From: Clostridiales bacterium
GTDB lineage: Bacteria > Bacillota > Clostridia > Lachnospirales > CAG-274
Length of the DNA: 17,353 nt
NCBI GenBank assembly: GCA_021202835.1
Contig: JAJQCI010000282.1
Span: 1-17,353, forward strand
Direction: 5' to 3'
The notes beneath the pieces are model-generated. The model had not been told where the DNA came from. It did no database searches and was given only the letters and a program-made list of their open reading frames with translations. Of this stretch, positions 6,293-17,200 are shown piece by piece. The stretch's first letter is position 1, and every line of letters starts with the position of its first letter. A program made the position numbers and the translations under genes.

Positions 6293-6718
6293 ATGGCAAA
6301 GAAAATTCAAGGTTATGTAAAATTACAAATTCCGGCAGGCAAGGCAACCCCGGCTCCCCCGGTAGGTCCTGCGCTGGGTCAGCAGGGCGTAAACATTATG
6401 GGCTTCTGTAAAGAATTCAACGAGAGAACAAAGAAAGACGCAGGTCTTATTATTCCCGTTGTTATCACTGTTTTCCAGGACAAGTCTTTTACTTTCGTTA
6501 CAAAGACTCCTCCCGCAGCCGTTCTTCTTAAGAAGGCAGCTAACATCCAGTCAGGTTCGGGAAAGCCCAATAAGGAAAAGGTTGCTACAATTCCCCTTGA
6601 AGAGGTTAAGAAAATCGCAGAGCTTAAGATGCCCGATTTAACAGCAGCCAGCTTAGACGCTGCAATCAGTATGATTAAGGGTACTGCAAGAAGTATGGGA
6701 ATTGTTGTTAAGGAATAA
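6293..6718 (+). CDS. rplK: Large-subunit ribosomal protein L11
   Basis: L11 forms the GTPase-associated centre of the 50S subunit with 23S rRNA helices 43/44 and is needed for the RelA stringent response. The 141 residues match the normal length. The N-terminal domain has the proline-rich switch region PPVGPALGQ (22-30) and QQGVNIMGFCKEF. The C-terminal RNA-binding domain (about 68-141) contains TKTPPAAVLLKKAA. The ATG has AGGAGG at 6280-6285. The gene is 124 nt after nusG; that gap holds the leader structures and no other gene. Codon choice resembles the neighbouring ribosomal genes. Confidence 0.97.
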   Translation: MAKKIQGYVKLQIPAGKATPAPPVGPALGQQGVNIMGFCKEFNERTKKDAGLIIPVVITVFQDKSFTFVTKTPPAAVLLKKAANIQSGSGKPNKEKVATIPLEEVKKIAELKMPDLTAASLDAAISMIKGTARSMGIVVKE

Positions 6719-6754
6719 TTTTATACTTTAAAAATAATTTAATCGAAAAGAAAT

Positions 6755-6770
6755 ACAGACTTATGTCTGT
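6755..6770 (+). other. Hairpin in the rplK-rplA gap
   Basis: ACAGAC (6755-6760) pairs perfectly with GTCTGT (6765-6770) around a TTAT loop. No U-run follows, so it is not a terminator. It may space or protect the RNA upstream of the second L1-type element. Confidence 0.4.
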
Positions 6771-6784
6771 AAGGCGTTAAATAA

Positions 6785-6813
6785 GTGGGAGGGTATCTTC
6801 CCGATATTACCAC
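6785..6813 (+). promoter_or_regulatory. Second copy of the L1-type leader element, before rplA
   Basis: GTGG (6785-6788) pairs with CCAC (6810-6813), and GGG (6791-6793) with CCC (6800-6802). A GA bulge lies on the 5' side and a 7-nt internal loop GATATTA on the 3' side. The arrangement copies the element before rplK; only the hairpin loop differs (6 instead of 5 nt). It ends just before the AAGGAGG of rplA. This supports direct feedback of L1 on its own cistron as well as on rplK. The ligand is inferred. Confidence 0.68.
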
Positions 6814-6830
6814 ATAAGGAGGAACTTAAT

Positions 6831-7535
6831 TTGAAACGAGGCAAAAAATATCAGGAAAGCGCAAAGCTTATCGAAAGGGCAAAGCTTTACGATCCCAGTG
6901 AAGCCGTAGAGCTTGTAAAAAAGACAGCTTCCGCAAAGTTCGATGAAACAGTAGAAGCTCACATTCGTTTAGGTGTTGACTCAAGGCACGCTGACCAGCA
7001 GGTTCGTGGTGCCGTTGTACTTCCGAATGGTACCGGAAAGAAAATCCGTGTGTTAGTTATAGCTAAAGGTGACAAGGCAGACGAAGCAGCCGCTGCAGGG
7101 GCAGATTTTGTCGGTGCAGAAGATATGATCGCTAAAATTCAGGGTGAAAACTGGTTCGATTTCGACGTTGTTGTTGCAACGCCCAATATGATGGGTCAGT
7201 TAGGCCGTATCGGTCGTATCTTAGGCCCCAAGGGCCTTATGCCCAACCCCAAAGCAGGCACGGTTACAATGGATATTGCAAACGCAGTTAAGGAAATTAA
7301 AGCAGGTAAGATTGAATACCGTCTTGACAAAACAAACATTATCCATGTTCCCGTTGGTAAGGCTTCCTTCGAAAGCGCTAAGCTTCTCGAAAACTTCAAT
7401 ACCCTTATGAATGCCATTATAAAGGCAAGACCCGCCGCAGCTAAGGGACAGTATTTAAGATCTGTCGTTCTTACAGCTACAATGGGCCCGGCTATAAAGG
7501 TAAATCAGGCAAAAGTCGGCTCAGCCGCTAACTAA
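6831..7535 (+). CDS. rplA: Large-subunit ribosomal protein L1
   Basis: L1 forms the mobile L1 stalk of the 50S subunit and helps release the deacylated tRNA. In many bacteria it represses its own operon by binding the mRNA. The 234 residues are full length. The signature LGPKGLMPNPKAGTV lies at 131-145 in the inserted domain II, and the N- and C-terminal halves of domain I flank it. The start is TTG at 6831 with AAGGAGG at 6816-6822. The protein begins MKRGKKYQESAKLIERAKLY, as usual in the family. It is the last gene of this operon: a terminator follows within 16 nt and rplJ does not appear. Confidence 0.97.
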   Translation: MKRGKKYQESAKLIERAKLYDPSEAVELVKKTASAKFDETVEAHIRLGVDSRHADQQVRGAVVLPNGTGKKIRVLVIAKGDKADEAAAAGADFVGAEDMIAKIQGENWFDFDVVVATPNMMGQLGRIGRILGPKGLMPNPKAGTVTMDIANAVKEIKAGKIEYRLDKTNIIHVPVGKASFESAKLLENFNTLMNAIIKARPAAAKGQYLRSVVLTATMGPAIKVNQAKVGSAAN

Positions 7536-7550
7536 AAAATTGCTGTTATC

Positions 7551-7586
7551 AAAAGACCGTTTCACCAAAAGGAAGCGGTCTTTTTT
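7551..7586 (+). terminator. Intrinsic terminator after rplA
   Basis: AAAAGACCG (7551-7559) pairs with CGGTCTTTT (7576-7584). The stem can extend inward by a G-U pair and three more pairs, leaving an 8-nt loop. The right arm runs into a T-rich tail (TTTTTTCTTT). It ends the L33-L1 operon. Confidence 0.92.
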
Positions 7587-7604
7587 CTTTCCTGTAAAAA
7601 ACTC

Positions 7605-7646
7605 AAAAGGCACAGGCCCGGGTTCAGCCCATAGCCTGTGCCTTTT
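7605..7646 (-). terminator. Terminator for the minus-strand surface-protein genes
   Basis: AAAAGGCACAGGC (7605-7617) and its exact complement at 7634-7646 form a 13-bp stem with a 16-nt loop. On the minus strand the stem ends in TTTT followed by GAGTTTTTTAC, a good U-tract, 27 nt after the dockerin gene. On the + strand the arm ends CCTTTTATT, so it can back up the rplA terminator. Confidence 0.88.
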
Positions 7647-7672
7647 ATTAATTTATTGTGCAGCAGCCTGCG

Positions 7673-8236
7673 TCACTGCTCTTCGGAGTTTAAAATCGCC
7701 ACAGCGTCTGTTAAGTCTATAACGGCGTTTGAATCGGCGTCTCCTGCCGCAAGCTGTGTTCCGTTTATTTCAGCTGTTCCGCTTAAATATTTTAACAGAA
7801 GGGCGGCGTCCTTTTCGTCTACCGCTCCGTCTCTGTTAACGTCTCCTGCTTTAAAAGGAACCCCGTCATAAAGCGCTATAATCACTGCGTCAGACTCCTC
7901 TATGCCGGTTCCTCCAACATAAATTATATATGCGCAGTCGGATTTCATCCACTCCGCAGGGAGAAAATCCACAGTGAAGCCGTTTTCAGAATCAAGTGTC
8001 GGCGCAAACTGATCCAAATAAATTACGGTGTCTAAATCTTCACTGTTATATTCCATAGCAAGCAGGGTTATTTCCTGATTTTCTCCCGGCTCTGTCAGCT
8101 GACACTCTGCGTATATGTCTCCGTTTTCAGTCTGTATGGCAGATGTGATTGTTACAGAGCTTTCCGCAAAAACACTCTGTGCTCCCAATAACGCAAAAGC
8201 TATCGGCAGAAAGCATAAAAGAATTATTTTTTTCAT
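7673..8236 (-). CDS. Exported small protein with beta-sandwich and C-terminal dockerin
   Basis: The 187-residue protein starts with a signal peptide (MKKIILLCFLPIAFALLG, likely cleaved after A24 in SVFA). Residues 27-125 are a beta-rich domain of the kind often found before dockerins (ITLLAMEY, DTVIYLDQ, GFTVDFLPAEW, YIIYVGGTG). Residues 131-186 form a type-I dockerin with two EF-hand-like calcium loops. The first, DVNRDGAVDEKD (132-143), is intact. The second, DADSNAVIDLTD (166-177), has AV in place of the usual G-x pair. Dockerins bind cohesins on scaffoldins or cell-surface anchors. No catalytic domain is present, so it may be an adaptor. The ATG at 8236 has AAAGGAG just upstream. It follows the giant LRR gene by 52 nt with no terminator between, so cotranscription is likely. 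Cohesin partner: not in the window. Confidence 0.88.
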   Translation of the reverse strand: MKKIILLCFLPIAFALLGAQSVFAESSVTITSAIQTENGDIYAECQLTEPGENQEITLLAMEYNSEDLDTVIYLDQFAPTLDSENGFTVDFLPAEWMKSDCAYIIYVGGTGIEESDAVIIALYDGVPFKAGDVNRDGAVDEKDAALLLKYLSGTAEINGTQLAAGDADSNAVIDLTDAVAILNSEEQ

Positions 8237-8288
8237 AGTCGGTCTCCTTTATTAAGTACATAGTTCATATAATTCTGCTTTTGGGCCC

Positions 8289-11200
8289 TCAGCCCTCTGT
8301 GTTTTCATAGCTGTGTTCCAAAACATCACTGTAGGGCTTAAGCTCACTGTTCCAAATATACAGTCTTGCCGTTTGTCCTTCCGAAAGACTTACGCTCAGC
8401 TGACAGCCGCCGGAACCGTCATTTTTCACGGTATAGCCGTCAGTATCCGCAAGCCGTCCGTATTCGTCAAAGGCTGCCAAAATAATTCTGTCTCCTGCCT
8501 TTTCGGAAACACCTATTACCACAGCGGTAAAATCTGAATCCGACTGGGATGTACTTTCCACATAGTAGGAAAGGCTGTTTTTGTTGTATATAATATTCGC
8601 CGCTTCCGTAAGGGCCGTGTTGTAGCTTTCAAATGTAATTTTATTCCACTGCGCCTCAGAACCGCCGTAAAATACATATTCTATTGCCGAACAGTAGCGG
8701 AAAGCCCTTGCATAAACATATGTAACTGTTTCGGGAACAGAAACATATTTTAAGCCCGTGCAGTTTTGGAAGGCATATGTATTAATCGTCGTAACATTCT
8801 CCCCTATATTAAGGCTTTCCAGGCTCTTGCAGTTATAGAAAGCATATGAGGGAATCGATGTTATGCCCTTTCCTATATAAAGCTCGGTTAAGACCGTACA
8901 ATTATAGAAAGCATATGAACCCAGTGATGTTATATTATCGTTTAGGCTGACAGATGTCAGGGCCGTACAATTATAGAATGTGTATGAGCCTATTGAAGTA
9001 ATATAGGTCAAATCTATATTCTTTAAGCCGGTGCAGTTATAGAAAGCATATGAGTCCAGAGAAGCTATGCTGCTGTTTAAATTAATTTCCGTTAAGCCCG
9101 TGCAGCCGTAGAAAGCATAGCTTCCTATAGATTTAACCGAATCGGCCAAAGACACCTCAGTCAGGTTTGTCATATTCTGACAGGTATAGTTTCCTAAATT
9201 GGATATTCCCTCTGTTACGGTAAGCTTCTTTACTTTCGAAGCGTAGGTGCTCCATGGATAAGACGAAGAATCTATCATTGTGCCTGTTCCGTATAATATA
9301 AGTTCGCCGGAATAGGTCAGCTCCCACTGCATATCAACGCCGAAGGTTCCGCTGTATAATATATCCGTGCTTACATCTCCTATGCTTTCGAATGTTATAC
9401 TCCTGCTGTCTGCATATTCTTCGGCATATGAGCCTGTATAGCCCCTTATAACAAGGTCTTCTGAATGGCTGTTAAAGGCGTTTGAAGAAATCGTCAATAC
9501 ACCGTAGGGTATAGTTATTCCTGTTAAGCCGCTGCAGCTGCTGAAAGCATAATTGTTTATTGTTGTAACATTTTCGCTTAAAACAACGTCGGTAAGGGCC
9601 GTACAGCCGTTAAAGCAATATGCATTTATTACCGATACACTTTCGGGAATGTCTATGCTTTCAAGGGACTGACAGCTTCTGAAAGCATAGCTGCCTATTG
9701 TCAGTATCGTTTGGGGAAGCTCCACGGTTTTCATTTTCGTAAGCCCCGAGAAGGTGTAGGTTCCTATAGATGTGATTCCGCTTTCAACCACCGCCGAGGT
9801 AATATAGCTTGAATATGACTGCCAGCCGTAGCTTGAATTATCGGGCATAGCCCCTACCCCTTCGATATACAGGGTTCCGTCATACATAAGCCGCCATGAA
9901 ATGTCGCTGTCCACCGTTCCGGAGGCATATTCCAAATCCGAAAGGCTTTCGTCGGAATCTATTGCCGTGAAGGGAATGCTGTTTGCTTCGGCGAAGGTTT
10001 CCGCATATGAGCCTGTATAGCCTAAGATAGTGAAATTCTCATTGTGTCCGTAGAATGAGTTTGTGGCTATGGAAACAACGGAATATAAAAGCTTAATTGA
10101 GTCAATAGCCGTACAGCCTCTGAAGGCCTGATCGGAGATTGTTTTCACCGAAACGGGAATTTCAACCTCGGTAAGAGACGTACATCCGTAGAACATACTG
10201 CTGTTTATTGTGGTCAGCGAGCCCGGCAGAACAATGCTTTCAAGGGAAGTACAGCCGTTGAATACATTCGTTCCCATTGTTGTAATATTGTCGCTTAGGC
10301 TTACAGCCGTTAAAGACGTGTCGTTTCTGAATGCATAATTGCCTATTGATTTCACCGTATCCGCCATTGTTGCTTCAGAAGCATATATCAAATCGGAAAA
10401 AGCATAATTTCCTATGGAAGTAACCCCTGTTTCAACAATTATCCGTCTTATATTGTCTCTGCAGCTGTACCAGGGTTCGGCACTTGAAGATGAATAAGAC
10501 GACATCGTTCCGATTCCGCTTATTGTCAGTGTTCCGTCATAGGAAACAGCCCAGCTTATATTTCCCGATGTTCCGCTTATATAGGCTTCTGAGGGTGTTT
10601 CTCCGTCAAGAGCTTCAAAATCTATACTGTAAAGGCCTGCATAGCTTTCAGCGTAGGAATTTGTATAGCCCTTAATAACAAATTCCGAGCTTCTGTTGTT
10701 AAATGTGGTTGAATACATCTTCACAACAGAATAATGAAGAGTTATTTCCTTAAGTGAGGTGCAGTTTGCGAAGGCATATTCGGCTATTGTCTGAAGAGCC
10801 GTGCCTGTTATGTTAACCTGAGCCAAAGCCGTACAGCCGCTGAAGGCATATGAGGAGAGTGTTTTAACATTCTCGGGAAGTGTAATTTCCGCCAGAGAGC
10901 TGCAGCCGTAGAAAGCATAGCTGTTTATTGTTTTAACTCCGTCGGGAATATACACACCTGTTAAATTTGCTTCATTATAGAATGCATAGGCGCCTATTGT
11001 GGTTATTCCGTCGGCAATATAAACATTCTTTATAAGGTTTCTGTAGGTATACCAGCCGTAGCTTGAGCCGCTTGTATATGTGGGCATTGAGCCGGCGCCG
11101 TTAATATACAAATCTCCCGAATATGTCAGAGTCCATGTGAAATCGTCGCCCAAATCTCCCTCTGCCCTTGCGGAGCCTGTTATGTCTCCGTCCAAGACTT

Positions 11201-14200
11201 CAAAAGGTATGCTGTATGTCGTACAGTAATCCTCAGCATATGATCCGCTGTAGCCCTTAACCGTAAATGTTGAGTCATTGCCCGAAAAGGCGTTTTGTTC
11301 TATACTCATAAGAGTATATGAAAGCGTAAGCTCACAGAGAGAGCTGCAGCCGCCGAAAGCATATGCGGCTATTGTCTGAAGGCCGCTGCCTCCGGTTATC
11401 TCGTTAAGAGAAGTACAGCCGTAGAAACCGTAGCTGTTTATTGTGGTTAAGCTGTCAGGCAGATTAACCGATGTTAAAGCCGTACACTTGTTAAAGGCAT
11501 AGCTGTTTATTGTTTTTATTCCGTCGGGAAGAGATATGCTCTTTAAATATGTATATGAATTAAAAGCATATGCTCCCACAGAGGTTATGCCCTCTTCTAT
11601 AACAACTGTCTTTATTACGTTAATATAAGTATACCACGGATAGCCCGACGCACCGGAATAGCTTGTCATATCTCCGTAGCCCCTTATTGTAAGGGTTCCG
11701 TCATAGTCCAGGCTCCACTCTGCGTCACCCAGGGTTCCTTCTGCGCAGACCTCATCGGGAATTTCTCCGTCGAGAGCTTCAAAGGTTATACTGTAAAGAG
11801 CCGCATAGTCTTCAGCATAAGAGCCTGTATAGCCTATAATCTTAAATTCGTCTGAGCGGCCGTTAAAGCTTTCCTTCCCTATTGAAACTGTTTTATAGGA
11901 TATAAGTATTGAATTAAGACTGCTACAGCCGCCGAAGGCATAGTTGCCTATTGTCTTCAGTGAATCATTCATTTCAGCATCAACAAGGCCTGTGTTGTAA
12001 AATCCGTAGTTTCCTATTGTTGTAAGGCCCTCGGGCAGTTCAATTGTTTTAAGGCTTGTACAGTTTTGGAAAGCATACTGCCCTATTTCCGTAACAGTAT
12101 CGGCAAAGGTTACCTCTTCAAGTGATGTACAGCCGTAAAAAGCATAATTGCCTACAGTCAGAACTCCGTCGCCTATAACTGCCTTGACAGCCCTTGTGCA
12201 GCCCGAAAAAGCATTTGTGCCTATAGTTGTGGGGCCGTCAACATATATTTCCTTAATAAGGTTTGAATATGAATACCATGGGCAGCCTGAAGCTGAGGAA
12301 TAAGATGTCATTTTTCCGCTTCCTCTGACAGTCAGCTTTCCGTCATAGCTAAGCTCCCACGAAGAGCCGTCATCAGCTGTTTCGCTTACATATACATCCT
12401 CGGGAATGGCTTCGCCTACAGCCTCAAAGGTTATGCTTTCAGATGAAGCATAGCTTTCCGCATAGGAGCCCGAATAGCCCTTCATTACAAAATCGGAGCT
12501 GTGGCCCGAAAAGGCCTTTGTTCCTATTGATTTAACCGTATAGCCCATAAGTATGGTCTTCAAAGCCGAACAGTTATAAAAAGCATAATTTCCTATTGTT
12601 GTGACTTCTCCTGCAAAGCTTATTTCTTCCAGCTTCGTACAGCTGTTGAAAGCATAATTGGGAACAGAAGTAATTCCCTCCGGCAGACTTATTTCAATAA
12701 GTGCCGTATCTCCCGAAAATACATATGTACCCAGTGAGGTTAAGCCGCTGCCCAATGTAATATCAGAAAGAGATGTACAGCCGGCAAAGGCATAATTGCC
12801 CAAACCGGTTACGGAATCGGGTATAACAGCATTGTTAAGAGAGGTACAGCCGTTAAAAGCATAATTTCCTATGGATTTTACCGTATCGGAAATTTCGGCC
12901 GAAACAAGGGCTGTATGAGTGCTGAAAGCATAGGTGCCTATGCTGTTTATGCCTTCTTTTATTTCAACATGTTTAATATAGCTCCGGTATGCATACCATC
13001 CATATTCTGAATTTGCCAAATTTGGCATAGAGCCTGTTCCATCAAGAACAAGGGTGTTGTCATAATAAAGCGTCCAGCTTATGTCATAGCCGCAGGTTCC
13101 CGTTTTGAAAATTTCTTCGGGAATTTCGCCCAGACTTTCGAAGGTATAGCTGTTATTATTTGCATATGTATAAGCCGCCGACAGGTCATAGCCGTAAATC
13201 GTAAATTCCGTGCCGCAGTTTCCGAAAGGAGTGGTTATGCTTAAAACCCTGTGGGTAAATGTAACCCCCTCCAGGGAAGTACAGTATCTGAAAGCATTAT
13301 TGCTTACTACCATATTGTTTATTTCGGCATTTTTAACCATAGTACAACCGTAAAGCGCATTTGAAGCCAGGGTATACAAAGCGCCTGTAACCTTAATGTT
13401 TTCAAGACTTGAAGGCACATATGAAGCATTATTCGAATATGAATCTCCTCCGAAAATATAGCCCAAATATGTGTTTGTCGTGCTTGTTTCCCCTACAAAG
13501 GGAACAGACAGTGTGTTAAGGCCGCTGCAGCCGCTGAAGGCCCCTTTTCCTATTGTCAAAACATTGTCGCCGAGAGTCATTTCGGCAAGAGAAGCACAGT
13601 TTTTGAAAGCATAGCTTTCCACCGCTGTCACCGAATCGGGAAGATCTATTGTTTTAAGAGAAGAACAGTTCATAAACATGCCCTCTCCTATAGTTTCTAT
13701 TCCATCGGCTATTGTCACTGTTTCAAGGTTAGTACAGCCGGAAAAAGCATAGTCACATTCAAGCTCGCCGTTTAACTCGCTTATCTGTATGCTTGTTAAA
13801 TATACACAGCCCTTAAATGCTCTTTCGTGTATACATCTTACACTTGAATCTACTGTATAGTCTCCCTTTTTCGCAAGGGGATAACGAACAAGCTCACCGC
13901 CGTCATCGCCATAGGCAAACAGAATACCGTCTTTGTCATAATAATATTCATTGCCGCTGTCAACATATATGTTTTCCAAAGCCATACAGCCTTCGAAAAC
14001 ATTTTCGCCTATGTAGGATACATTTGCCGGAATCGTAATTTCCGTAAGGGACAAACAGTCTGTAAAAGCTCCTTCGTCAATAGATGTTACCGTGTCGGGA
14101 ATTGTAATCGATTCGGCAAGGTCACAGCCGTCATAAGCCCCGGAGCCTATACCCACAACAGTATATCCGTCGATTTCTGAGGGAATAACAATCTCCCTTT

Positions 14201-17200
14201 CGGTGTAGCTTCCTCCGTTTGTAATAATTATGCCGCCGTCGGTAAATTCATATGTTGAGCTTTCTACAGTAACACTGTCATAGTTGTCGCCCGAAAGCAT
14301 ATCTTCCACATCGGCATATATATAAAATACGTCTCCGTTTTCAGCTTCTGTCTCAAAACAGGCATCTCCCGTTTCCAAAAGCTGGTCAACGGTTATTTCC
14401 TTTGTTTCAACAATCTCTCCGTCAAGAGAGTCTTTTATAAGGCTTACGCTTATGTTTTCACCGCTGCCGTAGCCTCTGTTTACTATGTTTGCGGTAATTT
14501 GAACAGTTCCAGAATCTAAAAAGCCGTAAGACATATTTTCAACGGAAATGTTGTTATAGTTAAGACTTAGCTCAAGGCTGTTGTCGCTTGTGTCTGAATC
14601 ATCTGATAAAACAAGGCTTGCCGCAGCCGTTCCCGGGGTAAAGTCATCGTCAATATAACACTGAAGAGTTACCTCCTGAGTTTCTCCCGGCATAATAACC
14701 TGCTGACTGTCATATGTTCCAAGCTGGGTGCCGTTTACGTCGGTAAGTGTCAGACTGTAGCTGTCAACAGGCAGCTCGCCGCTGTTTGTAACCTCGGCGT
14801 CAAAATCAACAGTGTTTCCGCTTATAAGCATCTCGTTGTCAAAATATACATAGTCAAGAGAAAGATTTGTCTTCTTCTCCAAATTGTAAAGACACAAATC
14901 TGCCTGAGAATATGGTGAATCGCTGTCGGCGCTTTCTATCTGAAGTCTGTTTAATATAAATTCAAAGTCATTGTCTGAATTTATAAAGCCCGAGAAGCCC
15001 GAAACTGCGGCCCCTAAATCTGTAAGCCGGTTTTCGCCGCTCCAAACGCCGCTTGTTTCATCATAATAAATACAGTAAAGCTCGCTGTAAACACCTGTAT
15101 ATTTTTCATATACAACGGCCATTCTGTCTCCGTCATAATCGGTAATAATATCAAACCTGTCTGTAGCCAAACCCTGAACTAGACAGTCTGAAAGAGTTCC
15201 ACCCGATATATCATAGGCCGCCATATTTCCGTCACAATACCAATACAAAATACCGTTCTTTAAAACAACATTTGTGTCTGTTACACTGTCTGAGGTCAGC
15301 GCCTGAGCGTTTAAATAAACCTCATTGCTTTCAGGGCTTGACAAATCTCCGTCTGTATTAACCGAATAAGCAATATAGGGCGCTCCGCTTAAGGTCTCAG
15401 CCGAAATGCTGTCGGGCATATATAAGCCGCTGTTTAAAACTGCGGGACTGCCCCAGCCTTCGCCTGTAAGCTCGCTGTATAAAACAGAATAGCAGGCATT
15501 TTCGGAGAAAAGAGTGTTTTCGCTGCTCTGAATCCATGCGGCATATACCCCCTCGGAATCACCGAATATAACCGGCATAAAGTCAAAGCTTGAATTTGAC
15601 ACAACCGTCTTTGCGTCTCCGAAGGAAGCTGTTTCCTTTGAAAACTCGGCCGAAGAAATATCCAAATACTGCCACATGGTTTCTTTGTCGCTGTCATCGC
15701 TGAATTCTTCTGCGCTGTCAACCCAAACAATATAAGCTGTGTCATCTATAAGCTTAAGGTCAATCCAGAAATCTGCTGTTCCGTCGTTTTCAACCGCCGC
15801 CGGTGATGACCATGCGCTTCCGTTATAATAAGAATAATAAACACAGGTTCTGTTTATGTCGCTTCTGGCTGTGTCGTCGTCTATCCATGCTGCAAGAAGA
15901 GTTCCGTCGGAAAATTCTATAAGCTTAGGGGTCGGGTCTGAATATGTATTAAGCTTAAACTCTCTGACGCCGGTTTCCGATGATGAGCCGAAAAGAGACA
16001 CGGCCGAGTTTGCCGCAAATACAGAAGGATTTTCGGCATATTCTCTCGAAACAAAGTCATAGTTTTCTATATTGTAAAAGTCTTCCGCTTCGGCCGAATA
16101 TAAGTCTGCCGCCGAAAGGGAAACCGAATTGGTATCAATCAGTGTATACTCCTGTGTGCTCCATTTTTTCTCATATGATAAAAATGCCGCAAATACTTTA
16201 AAATAAGCCCCTATTTTAGCAGTCAGTTTAAAATAGTCGTCCTTGCCGAAATACATATAATAGTATGGAAGAAGGCTGCCCTCTATGCCGCCGCCTACAC
16301 CTATAAGCTTGCTTATGCCGAAGCCGGCGCCTCCGCCTAACGTTATTGTAATCTCCATAAGGCCCTCGGGCGTAAATGCCTGTGCATTTTCGTTTAAATA
16401 TAAATTAAGGGTTGCTTCAAGCTCCGCCTTGAAATAAGCTTCATAATAAACAGGCACAGGACCGAAAGACACCTGACCGTTTATAGTCTTTTTAATCGAG
16501 GGATTAATTATAAGGCCGGCCGAATTAAGGGCAATATTCATTTCGGAATCTATCGTTCCCTCTATAAAGCCTATTATTGTAAAGTCTGCTTCATAGCCGA
16601 ACTTTCCCGAAGCACCGGAAATAGCGTCTTCATATTTTTTCTTAATATCCTTAAAGTCTTTAAGACCCTTTTCAAATTCTTCCCAGTCGTCCTTTATGTT
16701 GTCGAAGGCATATTTAACCTCGTCCTTGTCGCTCTTTTTGTCGGAATTGCCATATCCCTTTGATTCGGTATGCTTTCTGACATCAATACCTATTGTGCCG
16801 TAAAGCTTATCTCCGTCGACGGCTATGGTCAAGGGCAGACTTGACACGGGAATATCTACGCCCACCTTGCCGCCTGACAAAAAGGGAACGCTGTCGGGAA
16901 TGGTTATATCTATTCCGTCCCCTGCGCTTAGCTTAAAGCCGCTTAACAAATCTGAATATTTACTTGATGAAACGGTAAATTTAAGCTCCTTTTTGGTATA
17001 CTCCCCGTCGTCGTCAATGGCGGCTATGTAAATTGTTTCGCTTACATCAAAATTGTCGCTTAAAACTGTGGTCAGAGAATAATCTGTAAAATTCACCTCT
17101 GTGCTGTTCTGAAGAAGATAAATTCTTCCGTAGCTGCCTGACTTCCACGTTACATCGGCATTTATTGTTACAGACTCATCTGAATATAAATCAATTTCAT

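Noticed and set aside
8237..8288. Dockerin gene as a frameshifted tail of the giant LRR protein
   Set aside because: There is a stop at 8289, a clear AAAGGAG ribosome binding site and a full signal peptide at the start of the small gene, so it is an independent exported protein.
8740..13100. Regularly spaced repeats resembling a CRISPR-like array
   Set aside because: The 69-bp period is in frame with a long open reading frame and codes for 23-residue LRR units; 'spacers' are related to each other and repeats are imperfect.
15434..15745. 103-codon minus-strand frame inside the giant gene
   Set aside because: It is an out-of-frame shadow of the LRR protein gene with no ribosome binding site or recognisable domain.
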